Shown one piece after another: positions 25,544 through 34,081 of a DNA stretch of 64,000 nucleotides. Source of the DNA: UBA11612 sp963662375. Its GTDB lineage: Bacteria; Pseudomonadota; Alphaproteobacteria; Rhodospirillales; Rhodospirillaceae. Under the pieces are notes generated by a model that was not told the DNA's origin, searched no databases, and saw only the letters and a program-made list of their open reading frames with translations. The position numbers were made by a program, and so were the translations under genes. The stretch is taken from contig CAXXRP010000005.1 in assembly GCA_963662375.2 (NCBI GenBank), forward strand, positions 62,001-126,000, read 5' to 3'. Position 1 is the stretch's first letter. Every line of letters begins with the position of its first letter.

Positions 25544-26518
25544 ATGGCGAAGAAAGCACCCGGGAAAGCCCATCGCGAGGGACTCACCATCGTTGAGCTG
25601 ATGGACATGTTCCCGACCGAGGAAGCCGCGACCGAGTGGTTCAAGTCCATCATCTGGCCGGACGGTCGCCATTGCCCCAAATGCGGTTCGCTCCGCACCC
25701 GCGAGGCCAGCCACGCGAAAATGCCGTACTGGTGCACAGATTGCCGATCCTACTTCAGCGTCAAGACGGGCACCGCCATGCAGCGGTCGAAAATCCCGCT
25801 TCGGAAGTGGGCGATCGCGATCTATCTGTGCCTCACCAGCCTGAAATCGGTTTCCAGCATGAAGTTGCAACGCGATATCGGCGTGTCACAGCCAACGGCA
25901 TGGTTCGTGCTTCATCGCATCCGGGAAGCGTGGGCGGGCGAGAAAGGCGGACCTTTCGACGGCCCGGTAGAGGTGGATGAGACTTACTTTGGCGGCAAGC
26001 GCAAGAACATGAGCAAGGCTAAGCGCAAAGAGTTGGCGGGCACCGGACGCGGCGCGGTTGGAAAGACTGCCGTGGTTGGCATGAAAGACCGCGACAGCAA
26101 TAAGGTCACGGCGCGCGTCGTAGAGGACACAGATACCCCAACATTGCAGGGCTTCGTCGGCGATCATGCAGCGGAAGGCGCGACGGTCTACACGGACGAC
26201 CACGGCGGATATCAGGGAATGCCGTTCGAGCACGAAACCGTGAAGCACAGCATCAGCGAGTACGTGAGCGGCATGGCTCATACTAACGGAATCGAGAGTT
26301 TCTGGTCGATGCTCAAGCGCGCTCACAAAGGCACCTTCCACAAGATCAGCCCAAAGCATCTTGACCGTTACGTCCAGGAGTTCGCGGGCAAGCATAACGT
26401 CCGCGAGTCAGGAACGCTTACGCAGATGCGGGACATGGTGGTCCGGCTTGTCGGTCGCAACCTTCTCTACCGCGACCTCATCGCCGACAACGGCCTTTCG
26501 TCGGGCGCCCGGTCGTAG
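25544..26518 (+). CDS. IS1595-family (ISXO2-like) transposase
   Basis: The 324-aa protein has an N-terminal zinc ribbon (HCPKCGS and WCTDCRSYF), then the ISXO2-like DDE domain: VEVDETYFGGKRKN (first Asp, about residue 144), VYTDDHGGYQ (second Asp), a conserved HTNGIESFWSMLKR (Glu) and HNVR. GGGAG lies about 10 bases before the ATG. It is full length and transcribed away from the left end. Confidence 0.93.
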   Translation: MAKKAPGKAHREGLTIVELMDMFPTEEAATEWFKSIIWPDGRHCPKCGSLRTREASHAKMPYWCTDCRSYFSVKTGTAMQRSKIPLRKWAIAIYLCLTSLKSVSSMKLQRDIGVSQPTAWFVLHRIREAWAGEKGGPFDGPVEVDETYFGGKRKNMSKAKRKELAGTGRGAVGKTAVVGMKDRDSNKVTARVVEDTDTPTLQGFVGDHAAEGATVYTDDHGGYQGMPFEHETVKHSISEYVSGMAHTNGIESFWSMLKRAHKGTFHKISPKHLDRYVQEFAGKHNVRESGTLTQMRDMVVRLVGRNLLYRDLIADNGLSSGARS

Positions 26519-26613
26519 CGGCTCCACGCGACGGAACAGGGCGCGGGCCAGCGTCTCGGGCGTCGCGCCCGCGAGGTCCACTTCCGGATCGAGCTTGGGG
26601 CGATAGTGCATCG

Positions 26614-28065
26614 CTATCCTCTCGTCGTGTGGGGTTGTTGGGCGCGCTCTTCGTCTAGGAACAGGCCCCACGCTTTCCGCCCCTTGCGGCGGTTGCAGTT
26701 GCCACACAAGCCGATCCGGTTGAGCGCATCATCATCGCCGCCCCGGACCCTGGGTATTCGGTGATCTAGCTCTAGATCGGCGGCGCGAAGGCTCTCCGAG
26801 TCACAGTAGGGATTGGCGCACTGGCGTCCCTGTCGCGCCCACAGGGCCTGCCTGATCTTCGCATCCGGGGCATTGGGTATGTCGCGGTGCCGAAGCGCCT
26901 TGCGGACCGCAACGGGCGCCGTCGCCATGTTCAGCCCGGTTTCGTCCGCCAGCCGTTCCAAGGTCACACGCTCGGCAACCGGGTCAATGTCGATCCCGAT
27001 CCACTGGCGCTGCGCGTTCTCCGCCGCAACACAAGTAGTCGCGCACCCGGCGAAGGGGTCGCACACGATATCACCTTCCTCCGTCGCGCATTCGATCAGC
27101 CGTCGGTACAGCCTCTCCGGTTTGCGGGTGGACCACTCGGCATCGCTCGCTTCCGGCTGGACCACGTCCAGCCATATATCGTCGCGGGGTTTGCCCACCT
27201 GTTCGTCGAGATACCGCTTGAAGCGCGGCACGCGGCCCAGCGCGGCTTGCACAACCCGTCCCTCGGCATAGGCGGCTTCCATGCGCTCCCGCGTCCAGCG
27301 CCATACCCGCGTCACGCCCAGAAACTCGTAGGTCAGATTAGGGCGGTCGCGATTGGGGTTGGTCAGATTGTCAAGCTGGTAGCGTCTGCCTCCCTTCTCG
27401 AACTTGTTGTATTGCTGGAGCGTCTTTTCGTCCAGATTGTCGAGATCGTAGGGCTCATACGACGGGTTCCACTTCCATTTTGGAGACCTGCCGTAGGCGA
27501 ACACCGTATCGCTGTTCATTGGAAGCCGCTTGGAGGCCAACCCCTTGGATGTTGCCCGCCGCCGGGTGATTTCGTTGATCAACATCGCCCGCCCGAATAC
27601 CGCGTCGAGTAAGAGCCGAAGATAGGCGTTCGCTTCCGTGTCGCATTGGAGGAACAACACGCCGGATGGTTTCAGAACGCGGCGCATTTCGACCAAGCGC
27701 GGAGCCATGTAAGCCAGATAGGCGGCAATGGAGTTCTTGGCCCCGGTCGTGATCTTGCCCGTCCGATGGTCGATGCTCCCGCCTTCGATAACAGCGGCCG
27801 CCTCGATGATTTCCTTGATCGCGGGCCAGTCGGACGCGATCAGATCCTGCCACTCATCCGTCACCTCATCCCAGCGCCAGCGATCGTCGAATCGCTGTTC
27901 CGCAGATCGGGAGCCCAACGGAGCGTTGAAAACCCGCTTGGCGTTGAACGGCGGATCGGTGGCGATGCAGTCCACCGACTCGCTGTTCATGCCCCGGAGG
28001 ATGAAGATGTTGTCCGCGATGAACAGCGTACGAGGTGACCAGTTGGGGTCAGCCACCTCACTCAC
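26614..28065 (-). CDS. DNA methyltransferase fused to HNH endonuclease (483 aa), IS cargo
   Basis: Residues 1-390 form a DNA amino-methyltransferase of the N4/N6 class: motif IV is DPPF (37-40) and motif I DPFAGCATTCVAAE (about 335), the motif order of the beta class; it includes VLKPSGVLFLQCD. Residues about 412-463 form an HNH domain with zinc-binding cysteines: CANPYCDSES, then LELDHRIPRVRGG with the core His, then CGNCNRRKG. One polypeptide therefore combines modification and a potential nuclease. It overlaps the preceding membrane-protein gene by 8 bp and lies convergent with the transposase. It could be a compact restriction-modification protein or an epigenetic regulator; target sequence and activity are unknown. 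Confidence 0.88.
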   Translation of the reverse strand: MSEVADPNWSPRTLFIADNIFILRGMNSESVDCIATDPPFNAKRVFNAPLGSRSAEQRFDDRWRWDEVTDEWQDLIASDWPAIKEIIEAAAVIEGGSIDHRTGKITTGAKNSIAAYLAYMAPRLVEMRRVLKPSGVLFLQCDTEANAYLRLLLDAVFGRAMLINEITRRRATSKGLASKRLPMNSDTVFAYGRSPKWKWNPSYEPYDLDNLDEKTLQQYNKFEKGGRRYQLDNLTNPNRDRPNLTYEFLGVTRVWRWTRERMEAAYAEGRVVQAALGRVPRFKRYLDEQVGKPRDDIWLDVVQPEASDAEWSTRKPERLYRRLIECATEEGDIVCDPFAGCATTCVAAENAQRQWIGIDIDPVAERVTLERLADETGLNMATAPVAVRKALRHRDIPNAPDAKIRQALWARQGRQCANPYCDSESLRAADLELDHRIPRVRGGDDDALNRIGLCGNCNRRKGRKAWGLFLDEERAQQPHTTRG

Positions 28066-28651
28066 TCCCTACGGCCCCGTCGTCGCTTGGATCATTCAAA
28101 TAGTTCTTCACCCACTTCTTGGCATCCTTGCGACGAACCATGAGATTAGTAATCATCTCTCTATCCTTTATGAAGTCGTTTGTTGCCGTCTTGAAGTCTT
28201 TGCTTAATTCATAGTCGTGAGCGTTCTCAATTGTCACCAACTTTTCTGTTGGGGGCCTGGAGGCATATAGTGGAACATCGATCTTTTTTCCTTTAAACAT
28301 CTCGTGCCAGATATGGTGTAGGGGTGCGCCATCAAATTCGCCCTGAACAAACACTTCTATTTCCTTCCTTATGTCCGGCCACACCATATCAGCTGCCTCG
28401 ACGAACGGAATAAGGTCTCTCGGCAGTCCGTCGCCCCAAAAATACGCCAGCCGCTTGCTCACCCCGCTTGGGAGTCGCGGTGCGAGCCACCGCCGAAAGG
28501 CGGCTGGAGCACCGAATCCGATGACAGGAGCAACGGCTCCGATTGCCCACCACGTCCACGGAGACCATTCGGGCCACATCATCTCCGCGCCCCGGCCCAA
28601 GCAGAACCCTGTGAAGCCCCAAACGGCGAAGGGGTAGATATTCCATTGCAT
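28058..28651 (-). CDS. Membrane protein of unknown function, IS cargo (197 aa)
   Basis: Two hydrophobic stretches (about residues 6-20 and 33-52, WWAIGAVAPVIGFGAPAAF) are followed by a soluble, charged C-terminal domain of about 140 residues with several Trp and His and no known motif. It is the first gene of a two-gene unit with the methyltransferase-HNH gene. A membrane-anchored partner beside a restriction-like gene resembles the effector component of defence operons, but that is inference from position. Confidence 0.75.
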   Translation of the reverse strand: MQWNIYPFAVWGFTGFCLGRGAEMMWPEWSPWTWWAIGAVAPVIGFGAPAAFRRWLAPRLPSGVSKRLAYFWGDGLPRDLIPFVEAADMVWPDIRKEIEVFVQGEFDGAPLHHIWHEMFKGKKIDVPLYASRPPTEKLVTIENAHDYELSKDFKTATNDFIKDREMITNLMVRRKDAKKWVKNYLNDPSDDGAVGSE

Positions 28652-28657
28652 CCGCCT

Positions 28658-28685
28658 ATCATGACGGATGCTCCGCCACCGTCAA
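28658..28685 (-). promoter_or_regulatory. Possible promoter of the cargo operon in the right inverted repeat
   Basis: On the minus strand TTGACG (28680-28685) and CATGAT (28658-28663) are 16 bp apart. The minus 35 box is in the right inverted repeat, mirroring the transposase promoter in the left one. The start codon at 28651 would then be almost at the transcript start. Confidence 0.35.
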
Positions 28686-28703
28686 CCTTCCTTTGTAATC
28701 CCC
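28681..28703 (-). repeat. Right inverted repeat of the first IS1595 element
   Basis: Read on the minus strand it begins GGGGATTACAAAGGAAGG. The second copy of ATAGCAAA follows at 28704-28711. Confidence 0.92.
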
Positions 28704-28985
28704 ATAGCAAACACGGTCGCCCACTTTGAGATCTTTAACCCCGGCGCCGACGGACTCGATGTGGCCGACAGCCTCCAGTCCTGGAATAAAGGAGCTGGAA
28801 GTAACTGTTGAAACCCCGGCGCCCGAATTGTAGAGACCAGTTCGATGATAGACGTCGATGAAATTGACACCGATTGCTGTTTGGCGAATGCGAATTTCGC
28901 CTTCACCGGGATCGGCCACTGATATGTGTTCGAGGCGCAACACCTCCGGGCCACCGGTCTCACGGACCACAATTGCCTTAACCAC
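28704..28985 (-). pseudogene. 5' part of the broken qor gene
   Basis: This encodes the N-terminal GroES-like part of a quinone oxidoreductase: MVKAIVVRETGGPEVLRLE, IRQTAIGVNFIDVYHRTG and VGDRVCYG. The IS1595 element interrupts it after VCY, and the frame then reads 15 codons of IS sequence before a stop. Confidence 0.9.
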
Positions 28986-29004
28986 GAAAAACCTCCCCAG
29001 AATC

Positions 29005-29416
29005 TTACTCAGGCGTTTGAATGTCTTTGCGTTCTAGAACAAGTACCGCTGTTTTAATTGCCAGTCGGCCCGCGTCAGAATAGCCACCCTGCCCTCCCGT
29101 GAGCGGGAGCGCTTTCTGATATATTGCATCAACATCGGGCCGGTCTTCACGTGTTGACCTTTATGTTGATGAAATAGCGGTTCATTAGACCAGCGATATC
29201 ATCGTTTTCAAAAGACTCGTGGGCCATGACATGACACCAATGGCAGGCGGAATAACCTACAGATAGGAGAATGGGTTTGTTTTCCTCGCATGCGGCGGCG
29301 AACGCCTCACCGCACCACGCCCACCACTGGACCGGGTTGTCCTTGTGCTGAATCAAATATGGGGTGGTTTCTTCGCCGAGACGGCTCCGCCCCGATGCTA
29401 AAACGTTTGTAGCCAT
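29005..29416 (-). pseudogene. DUF255 (thioredoxin-domain) gene remnant
   Basis: The first 88 codons encode the N-terminus of a DUF255/YyaL-type protein with RLGEETTPYLIQHKDNPVQW and the redox motif CHWC. A one-base insertion near 29155 then stops the frame; the other frame continues the same family (REDRPDVDAIYQKALPLTGG). After QGG the family homology ends and an unrelated short tail ending ERKDIQTPE follows to a stop at 29005, as if a deletion had fused it to the 3' end of another gene. Roughly 550 residues of a normal DUF255 protein are missing. Confidence 0.75.
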
Positions 29417-29558
29417 TTAGGCTCCTGCATATGGCCGCCCGTGGACAGTGGTAGGTGGCGCGCCTAACATTATTCTTGCGACAAAGGAAATCCTAGACGG
29501 ACCGCACCGCTAGTCCCATTTAGCGGCCGAGCTGCAAAACATACTTTTGGAGCGCACA

Positions 29559-29801
29559 ATGAAAATCACGACCAATGTAGCCTGTAGGCCAGGGGAAGCC
29601 CGCGCCTTCATGGGACTGGCCGATGTGGCGCCGATCCAAGAGACCACGATGGATCAAATGAAAGAGCGGATGCAAAAAACTACTTCGACCATGGATCCCG
29701 AGGCGATGTTTAAGACACTCTTTCCGTTTCAACCAGAAAAACAGGCAGACATCCAAAAGGCGCTCTGGTCACAGCTCACAAGCGACAAAACCGGTAAATA
29801 G
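29559..29801 (+). CDS. DUF6489-type small protein (80 aa)
   Basis: ATG 29559 is preceded by TTGGAG at a good distance. The small protein has EARAFMGLADVAPIQ and MDPEAMFKTLFPF, matching a short conserved alphaproteobacterial family of unknown function often located just before mnmE. It ends 2 bp before the mnmE start, so the two are probably co-transcribed. Confidence 0.7.
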   Translation: MKITTNVACRPGEARAFMGLADVAPIQETTMDQMKERMQKTTSTMDPEAMFKTLFPFQPEKQADIQKALWSQLTSDKTGK

Positions 29802-29803
29802 TC

Positions 29804-31135
29804 ATGACTGAGGATACGATTTTCGCTCTGGCCTCAGGGGCAGGGCGAGCGGGTATTGCCGTTGTCCGCCTGTCAGGCCCTGCGGTAGATCGGGCGATTT
29901 CATCTCTCGGTTGCTCCTTGCCGCTGCCGCGTAAGGCTACGCGCGTGCAGTTTAGGGACCCGACAACCAGCGAGGGTCTTGACGACGGGCTGCTCCTTTG
30001 GTTCCCCGGTCCTAACAGTTTCACCGGCGAAGATGTTGCAGAGCTGCATGTCCACGGTGGCCGGGCGGTGGTGGAAAGTGTTCTGACTGGGCTGGCAATA
30101 ATAGATGGACTGCGGCCCGCCGAGCCGGGCGAATTCACCCGCCGAGCTTTCGAGCATGACAAGATGGACCTTACCCAGGCGGAAGCTTTGGCCGATCTGG
30201 TCGACGCTGAGACCCGCGGACAGCAGAAACAGGCCCTACAACAAATGGGCGGGGCACTCAAAGAACGCTGTGACGACTGGCGATTGCGATTGATCCAGGC
30301 GTTGGCGCATCTTGAGGCCGTGATCGATTTTCCGGACGAAGATCTGCCGCCCAAGATCGCCGACAAAGTCTGGGGTGAGGTGAGGGAGCTGGAACAGTCC
30401 ATTTCACAGCATGTGGACGATGGTGGGCGCGGTGAGCGGGTTCGAAACGGAGTGACGGTTGCCATCATAGGCCCAGCGAACGCGGGGAAGTCGAGCCTAC
30501 TCAATTTCCTTGCGAAACGAGATGCGGCCATTGTGTCCGATCGTCCGGGCACCACGCGCGATGTGATCGATGTGCACCTGGATTTGGGGGGTTATGCCGT
30601 CACACTAGCTGACACCGCGGGCCTAAGAAAATCCAGCGATGAAATTGAGGACGAAGGCGTTCGCCGCGCACACCGGCGTGCCGAGACAGCGGATCTGAAG
30701 GTCGCGGTCTTCGACGGAGCTGTATACCCGGCGCTGGACGCGGTGACCTTAGGACTGGTTGATACTGATACACTGGCCGTTGTGAACAAGGCAGATCTTC
30801 TCGAAGATCAGCGCTGCACGCCGCCCAGCGGAGGACCAGCGCTCTTTATATCCGTATTGACGGGCTGGGGCGTAGATCTTTTCCTGTCGCGCCTGCAAGA
30901 AATGGTGTGCAATAAAGTCGACAGTGAGGGGGTAATTCCGCTCACCCGTGCGCGGCATCGGCGTGCCTTGGAGGACTGTGTGGGCGCGCTAAAGCGCGCC
31001 GTGGACGCCCAGCTGCCTGAATTGGCAGCTGAGGATTTGCGGATGGCCGCTAGGGCGCTCGGCCGGATCACAGGCCGTGTCGACGTCGAGGAAATTCTCG
31101 ACATCGTGTTTCGTGATTTTTGCATCGGCAAATGA
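29804..31135 (+). CDS. mnmE: tRNA modification GTPase MnmE
   Basis: With MnmG, MnmE installs the carboxymethylaminomethyl group on wobble uridine 34. The 443-aa protein has the folate-binding N-domain with TIFALASGAGRAGIAVVRLSG (pieces), the G domain with GPANAGKSSLLN (about residue 222) and DTAGLR, and the C-terminal motif FCIGK with its catalytic Cys. Its partner mnmG follows after about 390 bp. Confidence 0.96.
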   Translation: MTEDTIFALASGAGRAGIAVVRLSGPAVDRAISSLGCSLPLPRKATRVQFRDPTTSEGLDDGLLLWFPGPNSFTGEDVAELHVHGGRAVVESVLTGLAIIDGLRPAEPGEFTRRAFEHDKMDLTQAEALADLVDAETRGQQKQALQQMGGALKERCDDWRLRLIQALAHLEAVIDFPDEDLPPKIADKVWGEVRELEQSISQHVDDGGRGERVRNGVTVAIIGPANAGKSSLLNFLAKRDAAIVSDRPGTTRDVIDVHLDLGGYAVTLADTAGLRKSSDEIEDEGVRRAHRRAETADLKVAVFDGAVYPALDAVTLGLVDTDTLAVVNKADLLEDQRCTPPSGGPALFISVLTGWGVDLFLSRLQEMVCNKVDSEGVIPLTRARHRRALEDCVGALKRAVDAQLPELAAEDLRMAARALGRITGRVDVEEILDIVFRDFCIGK

Positions 31136-31524
31136 CGGCCTAACGCAGTGCGCTGGTGTGGCCAGAAAGTTATGCCGCACTAAAAATCTCTGTGCTGTAA
31201 CTAGAGAAGTTGCAATACTCACCGGCCGTTGGTATCACCCGCCGCCCAACGTTAAGGAGCGCCCGCGGTAGCGCCAGCGCCCTTTTGATTTTTCTGTCGG
31301 CGGGCATCGGGTCTATCGGCCCACTCTTGGTCGCACCTATTTTGCCGCTGGGTGCGCTCTCCCTTGCGGTGGTCGTCGGAAGCCGCGTGATCGTGTCTGT
31401 GGCTCTGCTGCCCTTCTCGGTGCAAGCGAAGGCGAACGTTGCAGCGACCTAATTCAAATCCCGATTGGTTAAGGCCGCGCCGCGCGATATAAGGGCTCCG
31501 TGTAGCAATAGGGAGTACGTCGGC
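31136..31524. other. Unassigned region between mnmE and mnmG
   Basis: These 389 bp hold no convincing gene. A frame at 31210-31452 has a hydrophobic run (GPLLVAPILPLGALSLAVVV) but starts with TTG, has no ribosome binding site and no family. It may be a decayed membrane-protein fragment. GGGAG at 31511-31515 serves mnmG. Confidence 0.4.
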
Positions 31525-33423
31525 GTGGTGCGGTCCAAAAACAACGCATTTGACGTCATCGTCGTGGGCGGAGGGCACGCCGGCTGTGAAGCCGCGGCGG
31601 CCTCGGCGCGCGTGGGCGCCCGCACACTGCTGATTACCCACAAGATCGAGACCATCGGGCAGATGTCATGCAACCCCGCTATTGGCGGACTAGCAAAGGG
31701 ACACCTCGTGCGGGAGATCGATGCCCTGGACGGCATAATGGCCCGCGCTATTGACCAAAGTGGAATCCAATTTCGCGTGCTTAACCGCTCCAAGGGTCCG
31801 GCGGTGCGTGGTCCCAGAGCTCAGGCCGATCGCAAGCTCTATAAGACCGCCATTCAACAAATACTGACGGAGCAACCGAACCTTGAAATCCGCGCTGGCG
31901 GCATCGAAGACTTGATTATTGATGAGCAATTACAATGCATTACCGGAGTCGTGACAGCGGACGGTGCGCAGGTAGACGCTGGCGCTGTCGTGCTTACCAC
32001 TGGCACATTTCTAGGCGGGCTCATTCATCGCGGCGAAGAACGCATTCCGGCGGGACGGGTCGGTGAAGCCCCCGCCCTATGGCTATCTAACACATTGAAA
32101 TCAAAGGGATTTATGGTTGGTCGCCTCAAGACGGGCACGCCGCCGCGGCTTGATGGGCGAACCATTGACTGGGCTAGCCTTGAAATGCAGCCGGGGGATA
32201 ACCCTCCCGAACCATTTTCATTCCTCACAACGAAGATCATAACACCTCAAATTGAGTGCGGTGTGACCCATACAACATGCGCTACCCACGCCCTGATCCT
32301 AGCGAATATGGACCGGGCGCCCCTCTACAACGGCCAGATTCAGAGCGCTGGTCCAAGGTATTGTCCCTCCATTGAAGACAAGGTTGTGCGGTTTTCCGAT
32401 CGAGACCGCCATCAAATTTTTCTTGAGCCGGAAGGGCTTGAGGACAGCACCGTTTATCCCAATGGCATTTCGACCTCGCTCCCGGAAGATGTGCAACGAG
32501 AGCTTCTAAAGACCATACCAGGCCTTGAAAAAGCTGAAATGATCCTAGCAGGATATGCCATTGAATACGACTATGTAGACCCGCGAGAGCTAAGGCCATC
32601 CTTGGAAACGCGAAAGATTGCAGGACTTTACTTTGCCGGGCAGATCAACGGCACAACCGGCTACGAGGAGGCCGCGGCACAGGGACTCCTGGCCGGAGTG
32701 AACGCTGGCCGGAAGGTGGCCGGGAGTAATCCGATGACTGTGGACAGGGCGGAAGGCTACATCGGTGTAATGGTTGATGACCTCACCACCCTAGGTACCA
32801 CTGAGCCCTACCGGATGTTCACCTCTAGAGCTGAATACAGGCTGCTTCTGCGGGCAGATAACGCGGATCAGAGGTTAACGGAGAAGGGGGTAGAAGCAGG
32901 CTGCGTGAGCCGGGAACGGCACGCTCGTTTCCGGGCTAAGAAAGATGCCTTGGATCAGGCCCGCCACCACTTGCTTTCCATTTGTCTAAGCCCTAGGGAG
33001 TGGGCGCGCCATGGCATTCATGTTAATCAGGATGGGGTGCGGCGCAACTGCGTGGATGTTCTGGCACTTCCAAGTGTGAATATGGAAAACCTAGGTCAGG
33101 CACTGCCGGATTTTCCGCGATTCCGAGCTGACGTAGCTGAACAGCTTGAAATAGAAGGGCGATATGCCGGATATGTGGATCGGCAGGCCGCTGATATCAG
33201 GGCTTTTCGGAAAGATGAGGCCCTATCGCTTCCGGAGGGCCTGGACTATGACCTCATAGGCGGCTTGTCAGTGGAAGTGCGGCAGAAACTGGCGCTCGCG
33301 CAGCCCGCCACCTTGGGGGCGGCTGCCAGAATCCCTGGGATTACACCGGCAGCCCTCACTGCCCTGTTGCGTTATGTCCGCCGGTTCAGAGCGGCGGGCA
33401 CGGACGTGGCCAAAGCCAGCTAA
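31525..33423 (+). CDS. mnmG: tRNA uridine-34 modification enzyme MnmG (GidA)
   Basis: The GTG at 31525 is chosen because GGGAG lies 9 bases upstream and the protein then begins directly at the FAD-binding motif VIVVGGGHAGCEAA. The 632-aa product also shows SCNPAIGGLAKGHLV, the PRGPRAQADR-like GPRAQADRKLY, TGTFLGG and the C-terminal AAQGLLAGVNA and ARIPGITPAALTALL segments. It pairs with MnmE. The rsmG start follows 20 bp after the stop. Confidence 0.95.
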   Translation: MVRSKNNAFDVIVVGGGHAGCEAAAASARVGARTLLITHKIETIGQMSCNPAIGGLAKGHLVREIDALDGIMARAIDQSGIQFRVLNRSKGPAVRGPRAQADRKLYKTAIQQILTEQPNLEIRAGGIEDLIIDEQLQCITGVVTADGAQVDAGAVVLTTGTFLGGLIHRGEERIPAGRVGEAPALWLSNTLKSKGFMVGRLKTGTPPRLDGRTIDWASLEMQPGDNPPEPFSFLTTKIITPQIECGVTHTTCATHALILANMDRAPLYNGQIQSAGPRYCPSIEDKVVRFSDRDRHQIFLEPEGLEDSTVYPNGISTSLPEDVQRELLKTIPGLEKAEMILAGYAIEYDYVDPRELRPSLETRKIAGLYFAGQINGTTGYEEAAAQGLLAGVNAGRKVAGSNPMTVDRAEGYIGVMVDDLTTLGTTEPYRMFTSRAEYRLLLRADNADQRLTEKGVEAGCVSRERHARFRAKKDALDQARHHLLSICLSPREWARHGIHVNQDGVRRNCVDVLALPSVNMENLGQALPDFPRFRADVAEQLEIEGRYAGYVDRQAADIRAFRKDEALSLPEGLDYDLIGGLSVEVRQKLALAQPATLGAAARIPGITPAALTALLRYVRRFRAAGTDVAKAS

Positions 33424-33434
33424 GAGTTGGACGC

Positions 33435-33450
33435 TGTTTCACGTGAAACA
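33435..33450. other. parS centromere site 1
   Basis: TGTTTCACGTGAAACA is a perfect 16-bp palindrome identical to the bacterial parS consensus bound by ParB. The GTG start codon of rsmG is inside it. Confidence 0.95.
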
Positions 33451-34081
33451 AGCGTTCCCCTACGGACCTAAGGAATTTGCTCAGGACGCCGCTGTTTCAC
33501 GTGAAACGTTGGTGCGCCTCCAAATATATGCCGACACTCTAGTTACATGGAATAAAAAGGTTAATCTGATTGGCCGGTCGACGGTAGATAGGCTCTGGCA
33601 CCGTCATTTCATGGACTCGGCGCAGCTTTATCCCCTAATTCCCCATGGTTCGCAGGGCCTCCTTGATCTTGGTTCTGGTGCGGGCTTTCCGGGACTGGTA
33701 TTAGCGATCATGGGCCTCAAAACCGTCCATCTAGTGGAGTCCGATGGCCGGAAGGCAGCTTTTTTGAGGGAGGTTGTTCGCCTGACAGGCGTTTCTGTTG
33801 AAGTTCACAACACCCGCATCGAATCATTGGCGCCGTTCTCTGTTGATGTCGTAACGGCAAGGGCCCTGGCGCCCCTGTCCGATCTGCTCTCTTGGGCCGA
33901 ACCATTTCTTGCCCCCCAAGGCCTCTGTCTTTTTCCCAAGGGGCGAAATGTTGGGGATGAATTGACCACCATACACAATATATGGGAAACTAAAGTATCT
34001 CGCCGGCAAAGCCGTACGGACCCAGAGTCGACCATAGTGTGTATTCGTGAGGTGTATCGTGTCCGATCCAATCAAAGTTGA
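33443..34081 (+). CDS. rsmG: 16S rRNA (guanine-527-N7)-methyltransferase RsmG (GidB)
   Basis: The GTG at 33443 is chosen because homology starts just after it and the upstream frame overlaps mnmG. The 212-aa product has WNKKVNLIGRST, the SAM motif LLDLGSGAGFPGLVLAI (about residue 70) and VTARALAPL. The start codon and codons 18-22 are made of two parS sites, so 5' coding sequence is constrained by segregation. The parA start overlaps its 3' end. Confidence 0.93.
   Translation: MKQAFPYGPKEFAQDAAVSRETLVRLQIYADTLVTWNKKVNLIGRSTVDRLWHRHFMDSAQLYPLIPHGSQGLLDLGSGAGFPGLVLAIMGLKTVHLVESDGRKAAFLREVVRLTGVSVEVHNTRIESLAPFSVDVVTARALAPLSDLLSWAEPFLAPQGLCLFPKGRNVGDELTTIHNIWETKVSRRQSRTDPESTIVCIREVYRVRSNQS
33493..33508. 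other. parS centromere site 2
   Basis: TGTTTCACGTGAAACG differs from consensus only in the last base. Its centre is 58 bp from that of site 1, and it encodes part of the rsmG segment AVSRETL. Confidence 0.92.

Larger units (their letters stand above)
25472..28703. mobile_element. IS1595-family element carrying a methyltransferase-HNH gene and a membrane-protein gene (3232 bp)
   Basis: Terminal inverted repeats of 23 bp with two mismatches (25472-25494 beginning GGGGATTACAAAG, and the reverse complement at 28681-28703) enclose one transposase gene and two passenger genes. An exact 8-bp duplication ATAGCAAA flanks it (25464-25471 and 28704-28711), the size expected for IS1595. Removing the element and one duplication restores the qor reading frame (VCYGNGPLGG). 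Both ends and the transposase look intact, so it may still move as a unit with its cargo. Confidence 0.93.

Noticed and set aside
31210..31452. 80-codon frame with a hydrophobic run before mnmG
   Set aside because: TTG start, no ribosome binding site and no recognisable family; noted only as an unassigned spacer.
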